DNA of 64,000 bases from Gaiellasilicea sp963705515 (GCA_963705515.1 CAVPJV010000002.1:1-64000), one strand, 5' to 3'. Numbered from the stretch's first letter, positions 25,421 to 34,482 are shown. Notes: generated from the letters alone by a model not told the origin. Numbers and translations: made by a program.

Positions 25421-27961
25421 CTATTCGTACTGGAGTGCGTTGAGCACGTTCAGCCGTGCCGCGCGCCGTGCCGGCGCGATCGCGGCGAGGATGCCGGCGA
25501 GGATCGCGACGACCGTGAAGACGGCCAGCGTCCCCAGCGGCAGCGAGAACGAGACGCCGTACTTCGACAGCGACTGCGTCACGAGCGCCGCCAGGGCGAT
25601 CCCGAGGGGCAGCCCGAGCGCGGCGCCGATCAGGGCGGTGATCACGCTCTCCTGCCGGATCATCCGGCGCGCCTGCCGCCTCGTCATCCCGACCGCCCGC
25701 AGCATCCCGAGCTCGCGGGTGCGCTCGAAGACGGCGAGCACGAGCGTGTTCACCATCCCGAAGAGCGAGACGATCACCGAGAGCGCGAGCAGGACGTAGA
25801 AGAGGTTCATCACGTCGGTCAGCCAGGCCGTCCAGTTGGCGATGAACTCGTCGTCGGTCTGGAGCTTCGCGTCGGGATACGCCGCCAGCGCCCGCTCGAG
25901 ACCGGCCGTCGAGTCGGCCTGGACGAGCGTGAGCATGTCGCCCGGCCGCGGGAAGTTGGCGTCGAAGGTCTGCTGCGAGAGGACGATGTTCCCGAGCAGC
26001 TGGTCGAGGTCGCCGTGCTTCTTGTAGACGCCGCGGACGGTCGTCGAGACGTCCTTGCCGGCGGGCGTGACGAAGACCAGCGTGTCGCCGACGTGGCCGT
26101 CGCCCTCGCGGACGATCGCATCGCCGTCGGCGAGCGTCGCGAGCGACGCGGGTGAGCCTTCGGCCCACTCGAACTTGTACGCCTTGGCGATCGTCGTCGG
26201 GTCGACTCCGCTGACGGCCTTCTCGCCGTCGCCCACGACCTGCACCTGGTCGCCGCGGATCGAGGAGCTGACGACGACGCCGTCCGCCTTCGCAGCTGCC
26301 TTGCCGGCGCCGATCGGGACCGCGTCCCAACCGCTCTGCGAGGTGATCACGTGGCTCGTGCCGAGCTGATTGCGCAGCGCATTCTCGTCGCTCGCCAGCA
26401 GGCCCTTGCCGAAGACGGCGACGAACGAGACGAGCGTCAGCCCGATCATCAGCGCAGCCGCGGTGGAGGCCGTGCGGCCCGGATTGCGGATCGCGTTCTC
26501 CTGCGCCAGCCGGCCCGCGGCGCCGCCGAGGCGCGCAGCCGGAAGCCCGACGAGATGCGCCAGCGGACGGACGAGCCGCGGCGCGATCGCCGCGAGGCCG
26601 ATGAAGATGCCGAAGGCACCGCCGGCGATGCCGATGATGCGCACCGCGGTCGAGACGTCCGAGCCGAGCGTTCCGTAGACGAGCCCGAAGACCGACAGCG
26701 CCGTCACAACGAGGCCGAAGCCGAGCGTCTTGCGCGACTGCTTCTTCACGACCATGCCGCCCTCGCGCACAGCCGCGATCGGAGCGATCCGCGTCGCCCG
26801 CACGGCCGGCCACACCGAGGCGACCAGGGTGACGAGCGTGCCCGTCAGGATCGCGACGACGGCCGTCCGCGGACGGAAGACCGTGGCGGACTGCGGCAGC
26901 TCGAGCTCGACGGCCTTGAAGAGGGCGGTCAGCCCCTTCGCGAGCAGGACGCCGAGGCCGAGGCCGATCGCGGAGGCGACGAGGCCGAGCACCGTGCCCT
27001 CGAGCACGACCGAGCGGAGCACCTGCCGGCGCGAGGCGCCGAGCGTCCGCAGGGTCGCCAGCTCCTTCGTCCGCTGCGCGACCGTGATCGAGAGCGTGTT
27101 GAAGATGACGAACGCGCCGACGAAGAGCGCGATCCCGCCGAAGGCGAGCAGGAAGTAGCGGATGAAGGAGACGAACTCGTCGACGCCTTCGCCGTCCGCC
27201 TTCGCCTGCTCGGCGCCGGTCTTCACCTCGGCCGAGTCGGGCAGCGTCACCGCGATCGCGTCCAGCAGACGCTGCTCGCCGATGCCGTCCTTGGCTGCGA
27301 CGGCGACCGCGTCGTACCCCGTCTTGCCGAGCACGCTGCGTGCCGTCTCGACGTCGAAGAGCGCGATCGTGGCGCCGCCGAGGCTGTTGACGTCGCCGAA
27401 CTTGACGATCCCGGTCAGCTCATAGCTGCGCACGGGACCCTCACCCGCGACCTTGACCGTGTCGCCGACGTGGAAGTTCTCCTTGTCGGCGGTGCTCGCG
27501 TCGATCACGACCTCGCTGGGACCGGAGGCCCAGTCGCCCGCGACGAGCTTGAAGGGGTTGAAGCGCTCGTCCTTCGGCTCGACGCCGAGCCCGAAGGTCG
27601 GGTTGTTGCCCTGGATCGCCTTGCCCTTGCGGTCGAGGATCTTCGCCTGGTTCGTGTCGCCGGAGAGGTCGAGGATCGTGCCGGCGGCGGCCTCGACCTC
27701 GGGGAGCGCCCGCACCTTCGTGAGCACGTCCTCGGAGATCTGCGCCTTGCCGGTCTGCGACCACTCGACGAGCTTCTTGCCCGAGACGACCGCGTCGGTC
27801 TGCTCGTAGGAGCTCGAGAAGATCGAGTCGAACGCCTTGTCGATCGTGTCGGTCAGGACCAGCGTGCCGCTGACCATCGCGACGCCGAGGACGATCGCGA
27901 TCGCCGTCAGCGTCGAGCGGAGCTTGCGTGCGAGCAGGCCGCGGAGGGCGACGCGCCTCAT
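25421..27961 (-). CDS. FtsX/MacB-type ABC transporter permease
   Basis: An 846-residue permease with two FtsX-like modules, the large actinobacterial form. An N-terminal membrane helix (LARKLRSTLTAIAIVLGVAM) is followed by a 230-residue extracytoplasmic domain, a three-helix FtsX core (near 270-420), a fourth helix near 450-480 and a second extracytoplasmic domain. The C-terminal core ends in ARLNVLNALQYE. Such systems act as mechanotransmitters or export lipoproteins or antibiotics. The ATG at 27961 overlaps the ATPase stop (ATGA). The divergent kinase/regulator pair suggests control of the system by envelope or drug stress. Confidence 0.9.
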   Translation of the reverse strand: MRRVALRGLLARKLRSTLTAIAIVLGVAMVSGTLVLTDTIDKAFDSIFSSSYEQTDAVVSGKKLVEWSQTGKAQISEDVLTKVRALPEVEAAAGTILDLSGDTNQAKILDRKGKAIQGNNPTFGLGVEPKDERFNPFKLVAGDWASGPSEVVIDASTADKENFHVGDTVKVAGEGPVRSYELTGIVKFGDVNSLGGATIALFDVETARSVLGKTGYDAVAVAAKDGIGEQRLLDAIAVTLPDSAEVKTGAEQAKADGEGVDEFVSFIRYFLLAFGGIALFVGAFVIFNTLSITVAQRTKELATLRTLGASRRQVLRSVVLEGTVLGLVASAIGLGLGVLLAKGLTALFKAVELELPQSATVFRPRTAVVAILTGTLVTLVASVWPAVRATRIAPIAAVREGGMVVKKQSRKTLGFGLVVTALSVFGLVYGTLGSDVSTAVRIIGIAGGAFGIFIGLAAIAPRLVRPLAHLVGLPAARLGGAAGRLAQENAIRNPGRTASTAAALMIGLTLVSFVAVFGKGLLASDENALRNQLGTSHVITSQSGWDAVPIGAGKAAAKADGVVVSSSIRGDQVQVVGDGEKAVSGVDPTTIAKAYKFEWAEGSPASLATLADGDAIVREGDGHVGDTLVFVTPAGKDVSTTVRGVYKKHGDLDQLLGNIVLSQQTFDANFPRPGDMLTLVQADSTAGLERALAAYPDAKLQTDDEFIANWTAWLTDVMNLFYVLLALSVIVSLFGMVNTLVLAVFERTRELGMLRAVGMTRRQARRMIRQESVITALIGAALGLPLGIALAALVTQSLSKYGVSFSLPLGTLAVFTVVAILAGILAAIAPARRAARLNVLNALQYE

Positions 27962-28728
27962 CGATCCGCCACCGCGCTGAGGGCATCGAGGATCTCGGCC
28001 TGCGACGAGCGGCCGAGCTCCTTGACGATCACGCCGTCGGCGAGGAAGAGGACACGATCGGCGATCGTGGCCGCACGCGGGTCGTGCGTGACCATCACCG
28101 TCGTCTGCCCGTATGTGTCGACGGCCCCGCGCAGGAGGCCGAGGATCTCGGCCGAGGTCTGCGAGTCGAGGTTGCCGGTCGGCTCGTCGGCGAAGAGCAC
28201 CGTCGGCTTGGAGACGAGCGCGCGCGCCACGGCGACGCGCTGCTGCTGGCCGCCCGAAAGCTCGGAAGGCCGGTGCGAGCGCCGGTCGGAGAGGCCGGTC
28301 GCGTCGAGCAGCTCGGCGATCCACGCCGGCTCGGGCTTCTCACCCGCGATCGAGAGCGGCAGGAGGATGTTCTCCTCGGCGGAGAGCATCGGCAGGAGAT
28401 TGAAGAACTGGAAGACGAAGCCGATGTGCCGACGCCGCAGCTTGGTCAGGTCGTTGTCCTTGAGCGTCGTCAGCTCGATCCCGTCGATCTGGACGCTGCC
28501 CGAGCTCGGCTTGTCGAGCCCGGCGAGGATGTGCATGAGCGTCGACTTGCCGGAGCCGGACGGCCCCATGACCGCGGTCAGATGGCCCCGCGGGATCGCC
28601 AGCGAGACGTCTCCGAGCGCGTCGACGGCGGTCTCGCCGGCGCCGTAGCGGCGGCTCAGTTCGCGGGCGACGACGACGCCCGCCGGCTGGGTCTCCTGCT
28701 CGTGAGCGAGCGCGAGTGCTGCTTCCAT
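27958..28728 (-). CDS. ABC transporter ATP-binding protein (LolD/MacB-type)
   Basis: A 256-residue ATPase of the MacB/LolD/FtsE group: Walker A GPSGSGKST near residue 55, Q-loop FVFQFFNLLPMLSAEEN, signature ELSGGQQQRVAVARAL, Walker B VLFADEPTGNLDS. It energises the downstream FtsX-type permease. I take ATG 28728 as the start; upstream AAGGAG is 12 bases away, slightly long. Extra upstream reading frame is not protein-like. It is divergent from the histidine kinase. Confidence 0.9.
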   Translation of the reverse strand: MEAALALAHEQETQPAGVVVARELSRRYGAGETAVDALGDVSLAIPRGHLTAVMGPSGSGKSTLMHILAGLDKPSSGSVQIDGIELTTLKDNDLTKLRRRHIGFVFQFFNLLPMLSAEENILLPLSIAGEKPEPAWIAELLDATGLSDRRSHRPSELSGGQQQRVAVARALVSKPTVLFADEPTGNLDSQTSAEILGLLRGAVDTYGQTTVMVTHDPRAATIADRVLFLADGVIVKELGRSSQAEILDALSAVADR

Positions 28729-28826
28729 GACGTGTGACGTCTCCTTCGAGTCGGGTCGAGTCGGTACCTGACATCGAGTGTGCGGGCCGCACGTCGGGGT
28801 CGGCATCGGCCGGGCTGGCCATTCGG

Positions 28827-28843
28827 CATCCTCCGTGAGGATG
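28827..28843. promoter_or_regulatory. palindromic operator candidate in the ABC/two-component divergent gap
   Basis: CATCCTC and GAGGATG form a perfect 7-bp inverted repeat with a 3-base centre. It lies midway between the ABC ATPase start (28728) and the kinase start (28904). A binding site for the NarL-type regulator encoded here would explain it. Confidence 0.4.
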
Positions 28844-28903
28844 ATTCCGAGGTCGTCACACCGAACGATGGTGCAGACCCTTGACCTCAAGTACCGTTTC
28901 TTC

Positions 28904-30043
28904 GTGACTCACCGCGCCCTCGTCCTGGCCCGGGACTACGCCTTCGAGGTGCTCGCGCTCGCGGTCGTTGTCCTGACCCAGAGCGACATCTGGATGAACG
29001 TCGACGAGAACCGCATCCGGGTCTCGGCGATCGCACTCTTCACAGCCGGGGCGCTGCTCTTCCGGCGGGCGGCGCCGTTCGTCGTCCCGCTCGCGGTGGC
29101 ATCGGGCGCCCTCGCGTTCACGCTGCTCGACCCGACGGCCGCGTACGAGACCGACACGATGTTCCTCGTCCTGCTTCTGGCCGCCTGGGCGGCCGGCTCG
29201 CTGCTCGACGCGCGGCAGGCGCTGATCGCACTCGGGGCGCTCCTGGTCGCCGGCTGGACCGTCTTCATCCGCGCTCCCGACGTCGCCGCGACCGAGCTGA
29301 TCTGGCTGAGCATCCCCGTCGTCGGCACGTTCGTCCTCTCGGCCGCGACGGCACGCCATTCGGAGCGTGCCCGACTGGCCGAGCTGCGGATGCTGGAGGC
29401 GGAGGAGGTGGCGCGGCGGGCGGTCGAGGACGAGCGGAACCGGATCACACGAGAGCTCCACGACGTGCTCGCGCACTCGGTCAGCGTCATGACCGTCCAG
29501 GCGAGCGCGGTGCGGCGCCTGCTCAAGCCAGAGCAGGAGCGGGAGCGCGAGGCGCTGATGACCGTCGAGGAGACCGGACGCCAGGCGCTCGCCGAGATGC
29601 GCCGGCTGCTCGGGATCATGCGAACGGACGAGGAGCCGCCCGCGCTCGCGCCGCAGCCGGGGATCGGCACGCTCCCCGAGCTCGTCGAGCAGGTGCGCCA
29701 GTCGGGACTGCCTGTCGAGTTGACTGTCGAGGGCACACCCGTGAAGCTGCCCGCGGGTGTCGACCTCTCCGCATACCGGATCGTCCAGGAGGCGCTGACG
29801 AACACGCTCAAGCACGCCGGCCCTGCGCACGCCTGGGTCGCCGTCCGTTACGCCGGAGAGGATGTCGAGATCGAAGTGGCCAACGACGGCAACAGCGAGA
29901 ATCCCGGCGACGGCAGCGGCCACGGGCTCGTCGGGATGCGCGAGCGGGTCGCGCTCTGCGGCGGGGAGCTCCGATCCGGTCCGCGGCCGGGCGGCGGCTA
30001 CAAGATCTCGGCGCGGCTGCCGGTGGCCGGCGGCGCGGCGTGA
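28904..30043 (+). CDS. NarL-type sensor histidine kinase
   Basis: A kinase of 379 residues. About residues 10-150 carry four to five hydrophobic segments with little outside the membrane, suggesting an intramembrane sensor. The HisKA_3 dimerisation motif ERNRITRELHDVLAHSVSVM near residue 180-200 holds the phospho-His. The HATPase has YRIVQEALTNTLKHAG and GHGLVGMRERV. Start: GTG 28904 is preceded by TACCGT with six bases between, so I favour a leaderless transcript. An ATG at 28868 (in frame) is the alternative and would add 12 residues. The stop overlaps the response regulator by four bases. Confidence 0.88.
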   Translation: MTHRALVLARDYAFEVLALAVVVLTQSDIWMNVDENRIRVSAIALFTAGALLFRRAAPFVVPLAVASGALAFTLLDPTAAYETDTMFLVLLLAAWAAGSLLDARQALIALGALLVAGWTVFIRAPDVAATELIWLSIPVVGTFVLSAATARHSERARLAELRMLEAEEVARRAVEDERNRITRELHDVLAHSVSVMTVQASAVRRLLKPEQEREREALMTVEETGRQALAEMRRLLGIMRTDEEPPALAPQPGIGTLPELVEQVRQSGLPVELTVEGTPVKLPAGVDLSAYRIVQEALTNTLKHAGPAHAWVAVRYAGEDVEIEVANDGNSENPGDGSGHGLVGMRERVALCGGELRSGPRPGGGYKISARLPVAGGAA

Positions 30044-30717
30044 GCATCCGGGTTCTGATCGTGGACGACCAGGCGCTCGTGCGCGCCGGGTTCAAGATGA
30101 TCCTCGAGTCGGAGCCGGAGATCGAGATCGTCGGCGAGGCGGAGGACGGGCTCCAGGCGGTCGACGCCGCGCGCGAGCTGCGGCCCGACGTCCTCCTGAT
30201 GGACATCCGCATGCCGAACCTCGACGGGCTCGAGGCGACACGGCGGATCCTCGACACCCCGGGTGAGGCGCCGCGGATCCTGATGCTGACGACGTTCGAC
30301 CTGGACGAGTACGTCTACGAGGCGCTCCGTGCCGGCGCGAGCGGCTTCATGCTCAAGGACACGCCGCCCGAGCAGCTCGTCGCCGCGATCCACGTCGTCG
30401 CGTCGGGCGACGCGCTCCTCTCGCCGGCGATCACGAAGCGGGTGATCGAGGAGTTCATCCGGCGGCCGCCCAGCTCGATCGCGACGGCGCCGTCGCCGAA
30501 GGTCGCCGAGCTGACGGCGCGCGAGCTCGAGGTGCTCGGCTTCATGGCCCGCGGCCTCTCGAACGCCGAGATCGCCCGTGACCTCTTCGTCAGCGAGACG
30601 ACCGTGAAGACACACGTGGCGCGGATCCTGATGAAGCTCGACCTGCGCGACCGCGTCCAGGCGGTCGTCTTCGCCTACGAGACCGGGATCGTCCAGCCGG
30701 GAGGCAGCGACTCCTAG
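30040..30717 (+). CDS. NarL/LuxR-type response regulator
   Basis: A 225-residue response regulator. The receiver domain (1-120) has the acidic pair VDDQ near residue 8, phospho-acceptor Asp55 in LLMDIRMPNLDG, the Thr switch in LMLTTFD and Lys in FMLKDTPPE. The C-terminal LuxR helix-turn-helix (about 155-215) includes LTARELEVLGFMARGLSNAE and VSETTVKTHVARIL. It is translationally coupled to the kinase (GTGA overlap). It probably controls the divergent ABC operon. Between 30718 and 30912 I see no gene or recognisable site. Confidence 0.93.
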   Translation: MSIRVLIVDDQALVRAGFKMILESEPEIEIVGEAEDGLQAVDAARELRPDVLLMDIRMPNLDGLEATRRILDTPGEAPRILMLTTFDLDEYVYEALRAGASGFMLKDTPPEQLVAAIHVVASGDALLSPAITKRVIEEFIRRPPSSIATAPSPKVAELTARELEVLGFMARGLSNAEIARDLFVSETTVKTHVARILMKLDLRDRVQAVVFAYETGIVQPGGSDS

Positions 30718-30912
30718 GCCGGCGGGACGGCGAAGCGGGCGAACGCATCGGACTCGCCGGAGGGTGCTCACGCCGAGCCAGTCGACAGCGTCCACGGATT
30801 CAGCATTGCTCGCTCTTCCGATTTGAAACCCGGAAACGCCTGAAACCGCCTGTGGGCGACGTTTCGAAAAACCTGGCCGTCCCGGGCGCGGCAATCGCCG
30901 TCCTTCTTGCCC

Positions 30913-30918
30913 TACTCT
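30913..30918 (+). promoter_or_regulatory. leaderless -10 of the LacI-HTH membrane protein
   Basis: TACTCT ends six bases before GTG 30925, and no Shine-Dalgarno lies between them. This supports GTG 30925 over an upstream TTG at 30907. Confidence 0.5.
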
Positions 30919-30924
30919 GCCCGT

Positions 30925-32142
30925 GTGTCAATTCTGGTCGAGATCGCCGAGAAGGCAGACGTCCCTGTCGAGGGGGTCGTGCGCGTGCTCACGCGTGAGC
31001 CCGTCAGCGACGCGATCAAGGAGCGCGTGCTCGCGGTGCTGGACGACCTCACGCCCGAGCAAACCCGCGCCGTGCAGCGCTTCGCGCTCGCAGCACTCCA
31101 CGACGTCGTCGAGCAGCAGGGGGACGCTGCGGCTGTGGTCGTCGACGAGAACCAGCTGGCGCTGCCGGTGGCGAGCTTGGGTGAGGAGCCGGAGCACATG
31201 CCGGCCGCGACCTCGGACGCCCCGCTCGTCCAGCTCAGCTCCGTCCTCGGCGAGCTGGCCGAGGCGGTTCGCGACCTGCGGCGAGAGACTGATGCCGAGC
31301 GGCGCGAGCGGGTCGACGACCTCGCCGTCGTCATCGACCTGATCACGACCGGCTGGCAGGGGCTGGATACCCGGCTCGGCCGGATCGAGCGCCAGGTCAG
31401 CCGCCTCGAGTCCGGTCGCCGCGAGCCGGTGGTCGGCCCTCCCACCCGCGTCGTCCCGACGGCGATCGAGCCCCCGCCGGCCGCGGCACCGCCGGTCGCG
31501 CCGAAGCCTTCGCCCACGTCGAGGTCCCGGGACAGGCTTCCGGTCGTTGCAGGGCTGACGCTCGTCGGCGCGGGCATCGTGACGCTGGCGGTGCTCCAGC
31601 TCGCCTCCGGCGGGCCCGACGTCTCGCGGCTCGTCTCGGCGCGCGAGACGACACCTACGGCGACGACGGGGCTGAGCGCGACGACGGGGGGACCGACGTC
31701 GGCGCCGACCGAGACACGCCCGGCCGCGACGACTACCAGAAGGCCGCCGGCGACGACGTCGGCTGTGCGGGGGACGACGTCGGCGGGGAGGACGCCGGCG
31801 AAGCCCCCGGCCGCCGCACCCACCACCTCGCCGAAGACGGTCTCCGCGCCTCCGGCGAGCACGCCCCGCACCGCCACGACGTCCGCGACGCCGCCGGGCT
31901 TCAAACCGACGCGTAACTGGGCGTGGGCGCCGGTCAAGGAGGCGGCCTACTACGACGTCGTCTTCACGCGGCAGGGCACCACGTTCTACCGCGGCTCGCC
32001 GACGGAGCCCCGGCTGACGCTTCCGGGGTCTGTCGTCTTCCGGCCCGGCGTCTACCGCTGGGTCGTGCGGCCCGGCTTCGGCGAGCGCGCTGCGAAGAAT
32101 CTCGGCGCGCCGGTCGTCGACTCGCCGTTCACCGTCTCCTGA
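30925..32142 (+). CDS. membrane protein with N-terminal LacI-type HTH and extracytoplasmic domain
   Basis: A 405-residue protein of unknown function with an unusual build. Residues 2-45 read like a LacI-family DNA-binding head: EIAEKADVPVEGVVRVLTRE aligns with the A-xx-A-GVS-xx-TVSRVLN pattern, and SDAIKERVLAVLDDL with the third helix. A coiled-coil-prone region spans about 95-165, a Pro-rich stretch reaches about 200, and one membrane helix lies at about 204-228 (VVAGLTLVGAGIVTLAVL). A long Thr/Pro/Ala linker spans about 235-325. An 80-residue beta-rich, Trp-containing domain (TRNWAWAPVKEAAYYDVVF) resembles fibronectin-like folds. The HTH would be cytoplasmic and the C-terminus outside. No sugar-binding LacI core is present. 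Confidence 0.7.
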   Translation: MSILVEIAEKADVPVEGVVRVLTREPVSDAIKERVLAVLDDLTPEQTRAVQRFALAALHDVVEQQGDAAAVVVDENQLALPVASLGEEPEHMPAATSDAPLVQLSSVLGELAEAVRDLRRETDAERRERVDDLAVVIDLITTGWQGLDTRLGRIERQVSRLESGRREPVVGPPTRVVPTAIEPPPAAAPPVAPKPSPTSRSRDRLPVVAGLTLVGAGIVTLAVLQLASGGPDVSRLVSARETTPTATTGLSATTGGPTSAPTETRPAATTTRRPPATTSAVRGTTSAGRTPAKPPAAAPTTSPKTVSAPPASTPRTATTSATPPGFKPTRNWAWAPVKEAAYYDVVFTRQGTTFYRGSPTEPRLTLPGSVVFRPGVYRWVVRPGFGERAAKNLGAPVVDSPFTVS

Positions 32143-32146
32143 TCGG

Positions 32147-33334
32147 CTAACCGACCGTCGCCGCAGGCGCTGCTGCGGCCCGCAGGCTCGATCCCGTCTC
32201 GGGGTCGAAGAAGTGCAGCCGCGCGGGATCGAGTGCGAGGCCGAGCCGGTCTCCCGGCCGCACGTGCGCCTCCTCCTCGACCTCGGCCGTGAAAAGCGCC
32301 CGGCGGTCGGTGGCGAGCAGCGTCGCCCGCTCGCCGTCGTCGGTCGCGGCCCGGACCGAGTCGACCTCCACCGGAGGCGCCTCGACCGTGAAGAGGACGT
32401 GCGTCGCCGACCCGAGCTCCTCGACCACCATCGCGTCGACCTCGATCCGCGGCAGCGCCGGATCGGCCGTGCGGGCGTCGGCGAAGTCCTGCGGCCGGAT
32501 CCCCAGGATGACCGGCCCGGACTGGACGTCGCCGGGTCGCCGTCCGGCCGTGAGCGGGATCCGGAAGCCGGCGAACTCGACCGCGTCGCCCACGACCTGG
32601 GCCTCGACGAGGTTCATCGACGGCGAGCCGATGAAGGCGGCGACGAAGAGATTCATCGGCTCGCGATAGAGGGTCTGCGGCGTGTCGACCTGCTGGACGG
32701 TGCCGTCGCGCATCACCGCCACGCGGGAGCCGAGCGTCATCGCCTCGACCTGGTCGTGAGTGACGTAGACGGTCGTGATCCCGAGCCGGTCGTGGAGACG
32801 CGCCAGCTCGGCGCGCATGTCGACGCGAAGCTTCGCGTCCAGGTTCGAGAGCGGCTCGTCCATCAGGAACGCCTGCGGCTCGCGCACGATCGCGCGCCCC
32901 ATCGCGACACGCTGGCGCTGGCCGCCCGAGAGCGCGCCGGGCCGGCGCTGGAGCAGCTCCTCGAGCCCGAGCAGCCGTGCGACCTCGACGACGCGGCGCT
33001 CGATCTCGGCCTTCGGCGTGTGCCGCACCTTCAGCCCGTAGCCGAGGTTCTTCGCCACCGTCATGTGCGGGTAGAGCGCGTAGTTCTGGAACACCATCGC
33101 GATGTCGCGGTCGCGGGGCGCGAGCCTGGCGACCTCGCGCTCGCCGATCCAGATGTCGCCCTCGGTCACCTCCTCGAGGCCGGCAATCATCCGCAGCAGC
33201 GTCGACTTCCCGCACCCGGAGGGGCCGACGAGGACCATGAACTCGCCGCTCCCGACTGTCAGATTGACGCCGTCGACGGCGCGGACGTCCCCGTCGTAGA
33301 CCTTTCCCACCTGCTCGAGCCTGATCTCGGCCAC
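32147..33334 (-). CDS. ugpC: sugar ABC transporter ATP-binding protein (MsiK/UgpC/MalK type)
   Basis: A 395-residue ATPase with the C-terminal MalK-type regulatory (TOBE) domain. Walker A is GPSGCGKST near residue 38, the Q-loop region AMVFQNYALYPHMTV, signature LSGGQRQRVAMGRAI, Walker B FLMDEPLSNLDAKLR, and the switch His in YVTHDQVEAMTL. GTG start with AGGAG seven bases upstream. It is transcribed alone, divergent from the LacI-malFG operon. In Streptomyces the homologous MsiK powers several sugar importers. Here both MalFG-type transporters in the window lack an intact ATPase of their own, so sharing is likely. Confidence 0.93.
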   Translation of the reverse strand: MAEIRLEQVGKVYDGDVRAVDGVNLTVGSGEFMVLVGPSGCGKSTLLRMIAGLEEVTEGDIWIGEREVARLAPRDRDIAMVFQNYALYPHMTVAKNLGYGLKVRHTPKAEIERRVVEVARLLGLEELLQRRPGALSGGQRQRVAMGRAIVREPQAFLMDEPLSNLDAKLRVDMRAELARLHDRLGITTVYVTHDQVEAMTLGSRVAVMRDGTVQQVDTPQTLYREPMNLFVAAFIGSPSMNLVEAQVVGDAVEFAGFRIPLTAGRRPGDVQSGPVILGIRPQDFADARTADPALPRIEVDAMVVEELGSATHVLFTVEAPPVEVDSVRAATDDGERATLLATDRRALFTAEVEEEAHVRPGDRLGLALDPARLHFFDPETGSSLRAAAAPAATVG

Positions 33335-33395
33335 CTGCGAGCTCCTGACGTCGACGCTTGACTCCGGCGACGATCCTATGACATCGTGACCGTGC

Positions 33396-33421
33396 TGTAA
33401 ACGTTCTCAGAAAACCTTTTC
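33396..33421. promoter_or_regulatory. two adjacent LacI-type operator candidates
   Basis: TGTAAACGTTCTCA (33396-33409) has the AACGTT centre and TG/CA ends of LacI-family operators. GAAAA-CC-TTTTC (33410-33421) abuts it as a second palindromic site. They lie in the gap between the MsiK-type ATPase and the LacI regulator, so they could control both divergent transcripts. Confidence 0.55.
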
Positions 33422-33447
33422 AGGGAGAGGCAGCACCGGGGCCGAAA

Positions 33448-34482
33448 GTGCACGAGCCAGTCGCGTCATCCGAGGACGAGGTCATCCCGACGATCACCAC
33501 CGTCGCACGCCTCGCGAACGTCTCCGTCGCCTCCGCGTCCCGCGTCCTGAACGGGATCCGGACGAGCCCCGCCACGCTCGAGCGCGTCACTGCCGCGGCC
33601 GAGTCGGTCGGCTATGTCCCGAACGCGGCCGCGCGGTCGCTCCGGTCGCGCCGGACGGGCCAGATCGCCTTCGCCATGCCCGACGTCGGCAACCCGGTCT
33701 ACACGGCCATGGTCGCGTCGATCCAGGAGGTCGCGCGGATCGCGGGCGTCCGGCTCCTGCTCCACTCGACCGGTGCCGACTCCGAGGACGAGCTCGCGAT
33801 GATCCGCGACCTCCGGCATCGCCACGTCGACGGGCTGATCCTGGCCTGCCTCCATCTGACCAAGGAGCACGCGGTCGAGCTGAGCACGTCGGCTGCGCCG
33901 GTGGTCGTGATCGGTCGGCCGACGACGGAGACCTCGGTGGACACGGTGCGGGCCTATTCGCGCCGCGGGGCCGCCGACGCCATTCGCCACCTCCACGCGG
34001 TCGGCCGCACCCGAATCGCGTTCGTCAACGGGCCGACGCACACTGTCTCCGGCTCGTCGCGCCGGCTCGGCTATCTCGACGGGCTCCGCTCCTGCGGGTT
34101 GCCCCGCGACGACGAGCTGATCGAGGTCGCGGGCGACTTCATGGTCGAGCCGGGCCGTCGCGCCGCCGAGCTCCTGCTCGAGCGGGCGCAGCCCGACGCG
34201 ATCCTCTGCGCGAACGACCTGCTCGCAGTCGGTGTCCTCGCCGCCCTCCGCGCTGCCGGGCTCGACGTCCCGGACGACGTCGCGCTCGTCGGGATGGACA
34301 ACACCGACCTCTCGGCTCTGACTTGGCCGGCGCTGACCACCGTCGACCTCGGCTCCTCCGAGCGCGCGCGGCTCGCGGCCATGCTCCTGCTCGCACGGAT
34401 TGAGCAGCCGGGCCGCGACGTGCAGGTCGTCGGCGTACAGCCGCGCCTCGTCGTTCGCGCCTCCTCCGGAGCGCCGGCATGA
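33448..34482 (+). CDS. LacI-family transcriptional regulator
   Basis: A 344-residue regulator. The N-terminal HTH includes TVARLANVSVASASRVLNG and GYVPNAAARSLRSRRTG. The periplasmic-binding-like core (about 75-340) includes IAFAMPDVGNPVYTAMVASI, AFVNGPTHTVSGSSRRLGY and CANDLLAVGVLAALRAAGL. It probably represses the following sugar operon until the imported sugar or a metabolite binds. The GTG start at 33448 is 26 bases past the operator pair. The stop overlaps the MalF-type gene by four bases (ATGA), an arrangement in which the regulator shares the operon transcript. Confidence 0.93.
   Translation: MHEPVASSEDEVIPTITTVARLANVSVASASRVLNGIRTSPATLERVTAAAESVGYVPNAAARSLRSRRTGQIAFAMPDVGNPVYTAMVASIQEVARIAGVRLLLHSTGADSEDELAMIRDLRHRHVDGLILACLHLTKEHAVELSTSAAPVVVIGRPTTETSVDTVRAYSRRGAADAIRHLHAVGRTRIAFVNGPTHTVSGSSRRLGYLDGLRSCGLPRDDELIEVAGDFMVEPGRRAAELLLERAQPDAILCANDLLAVGVLAALRAAGLDVPDDVALVGMDNTDLSALTWPALTTVDLGSSERARLAAMLLLARIEQPGRDVQVVGVQPRLVVRASSGAPA

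Noticed and set aside
28778..28903. A kinase start at 28778, adding 42 residues
   Set aside because: The extra residues are low in hydrophobicity and cover the divergent regulatory region. No ribosome site is present, and later starts fit better.
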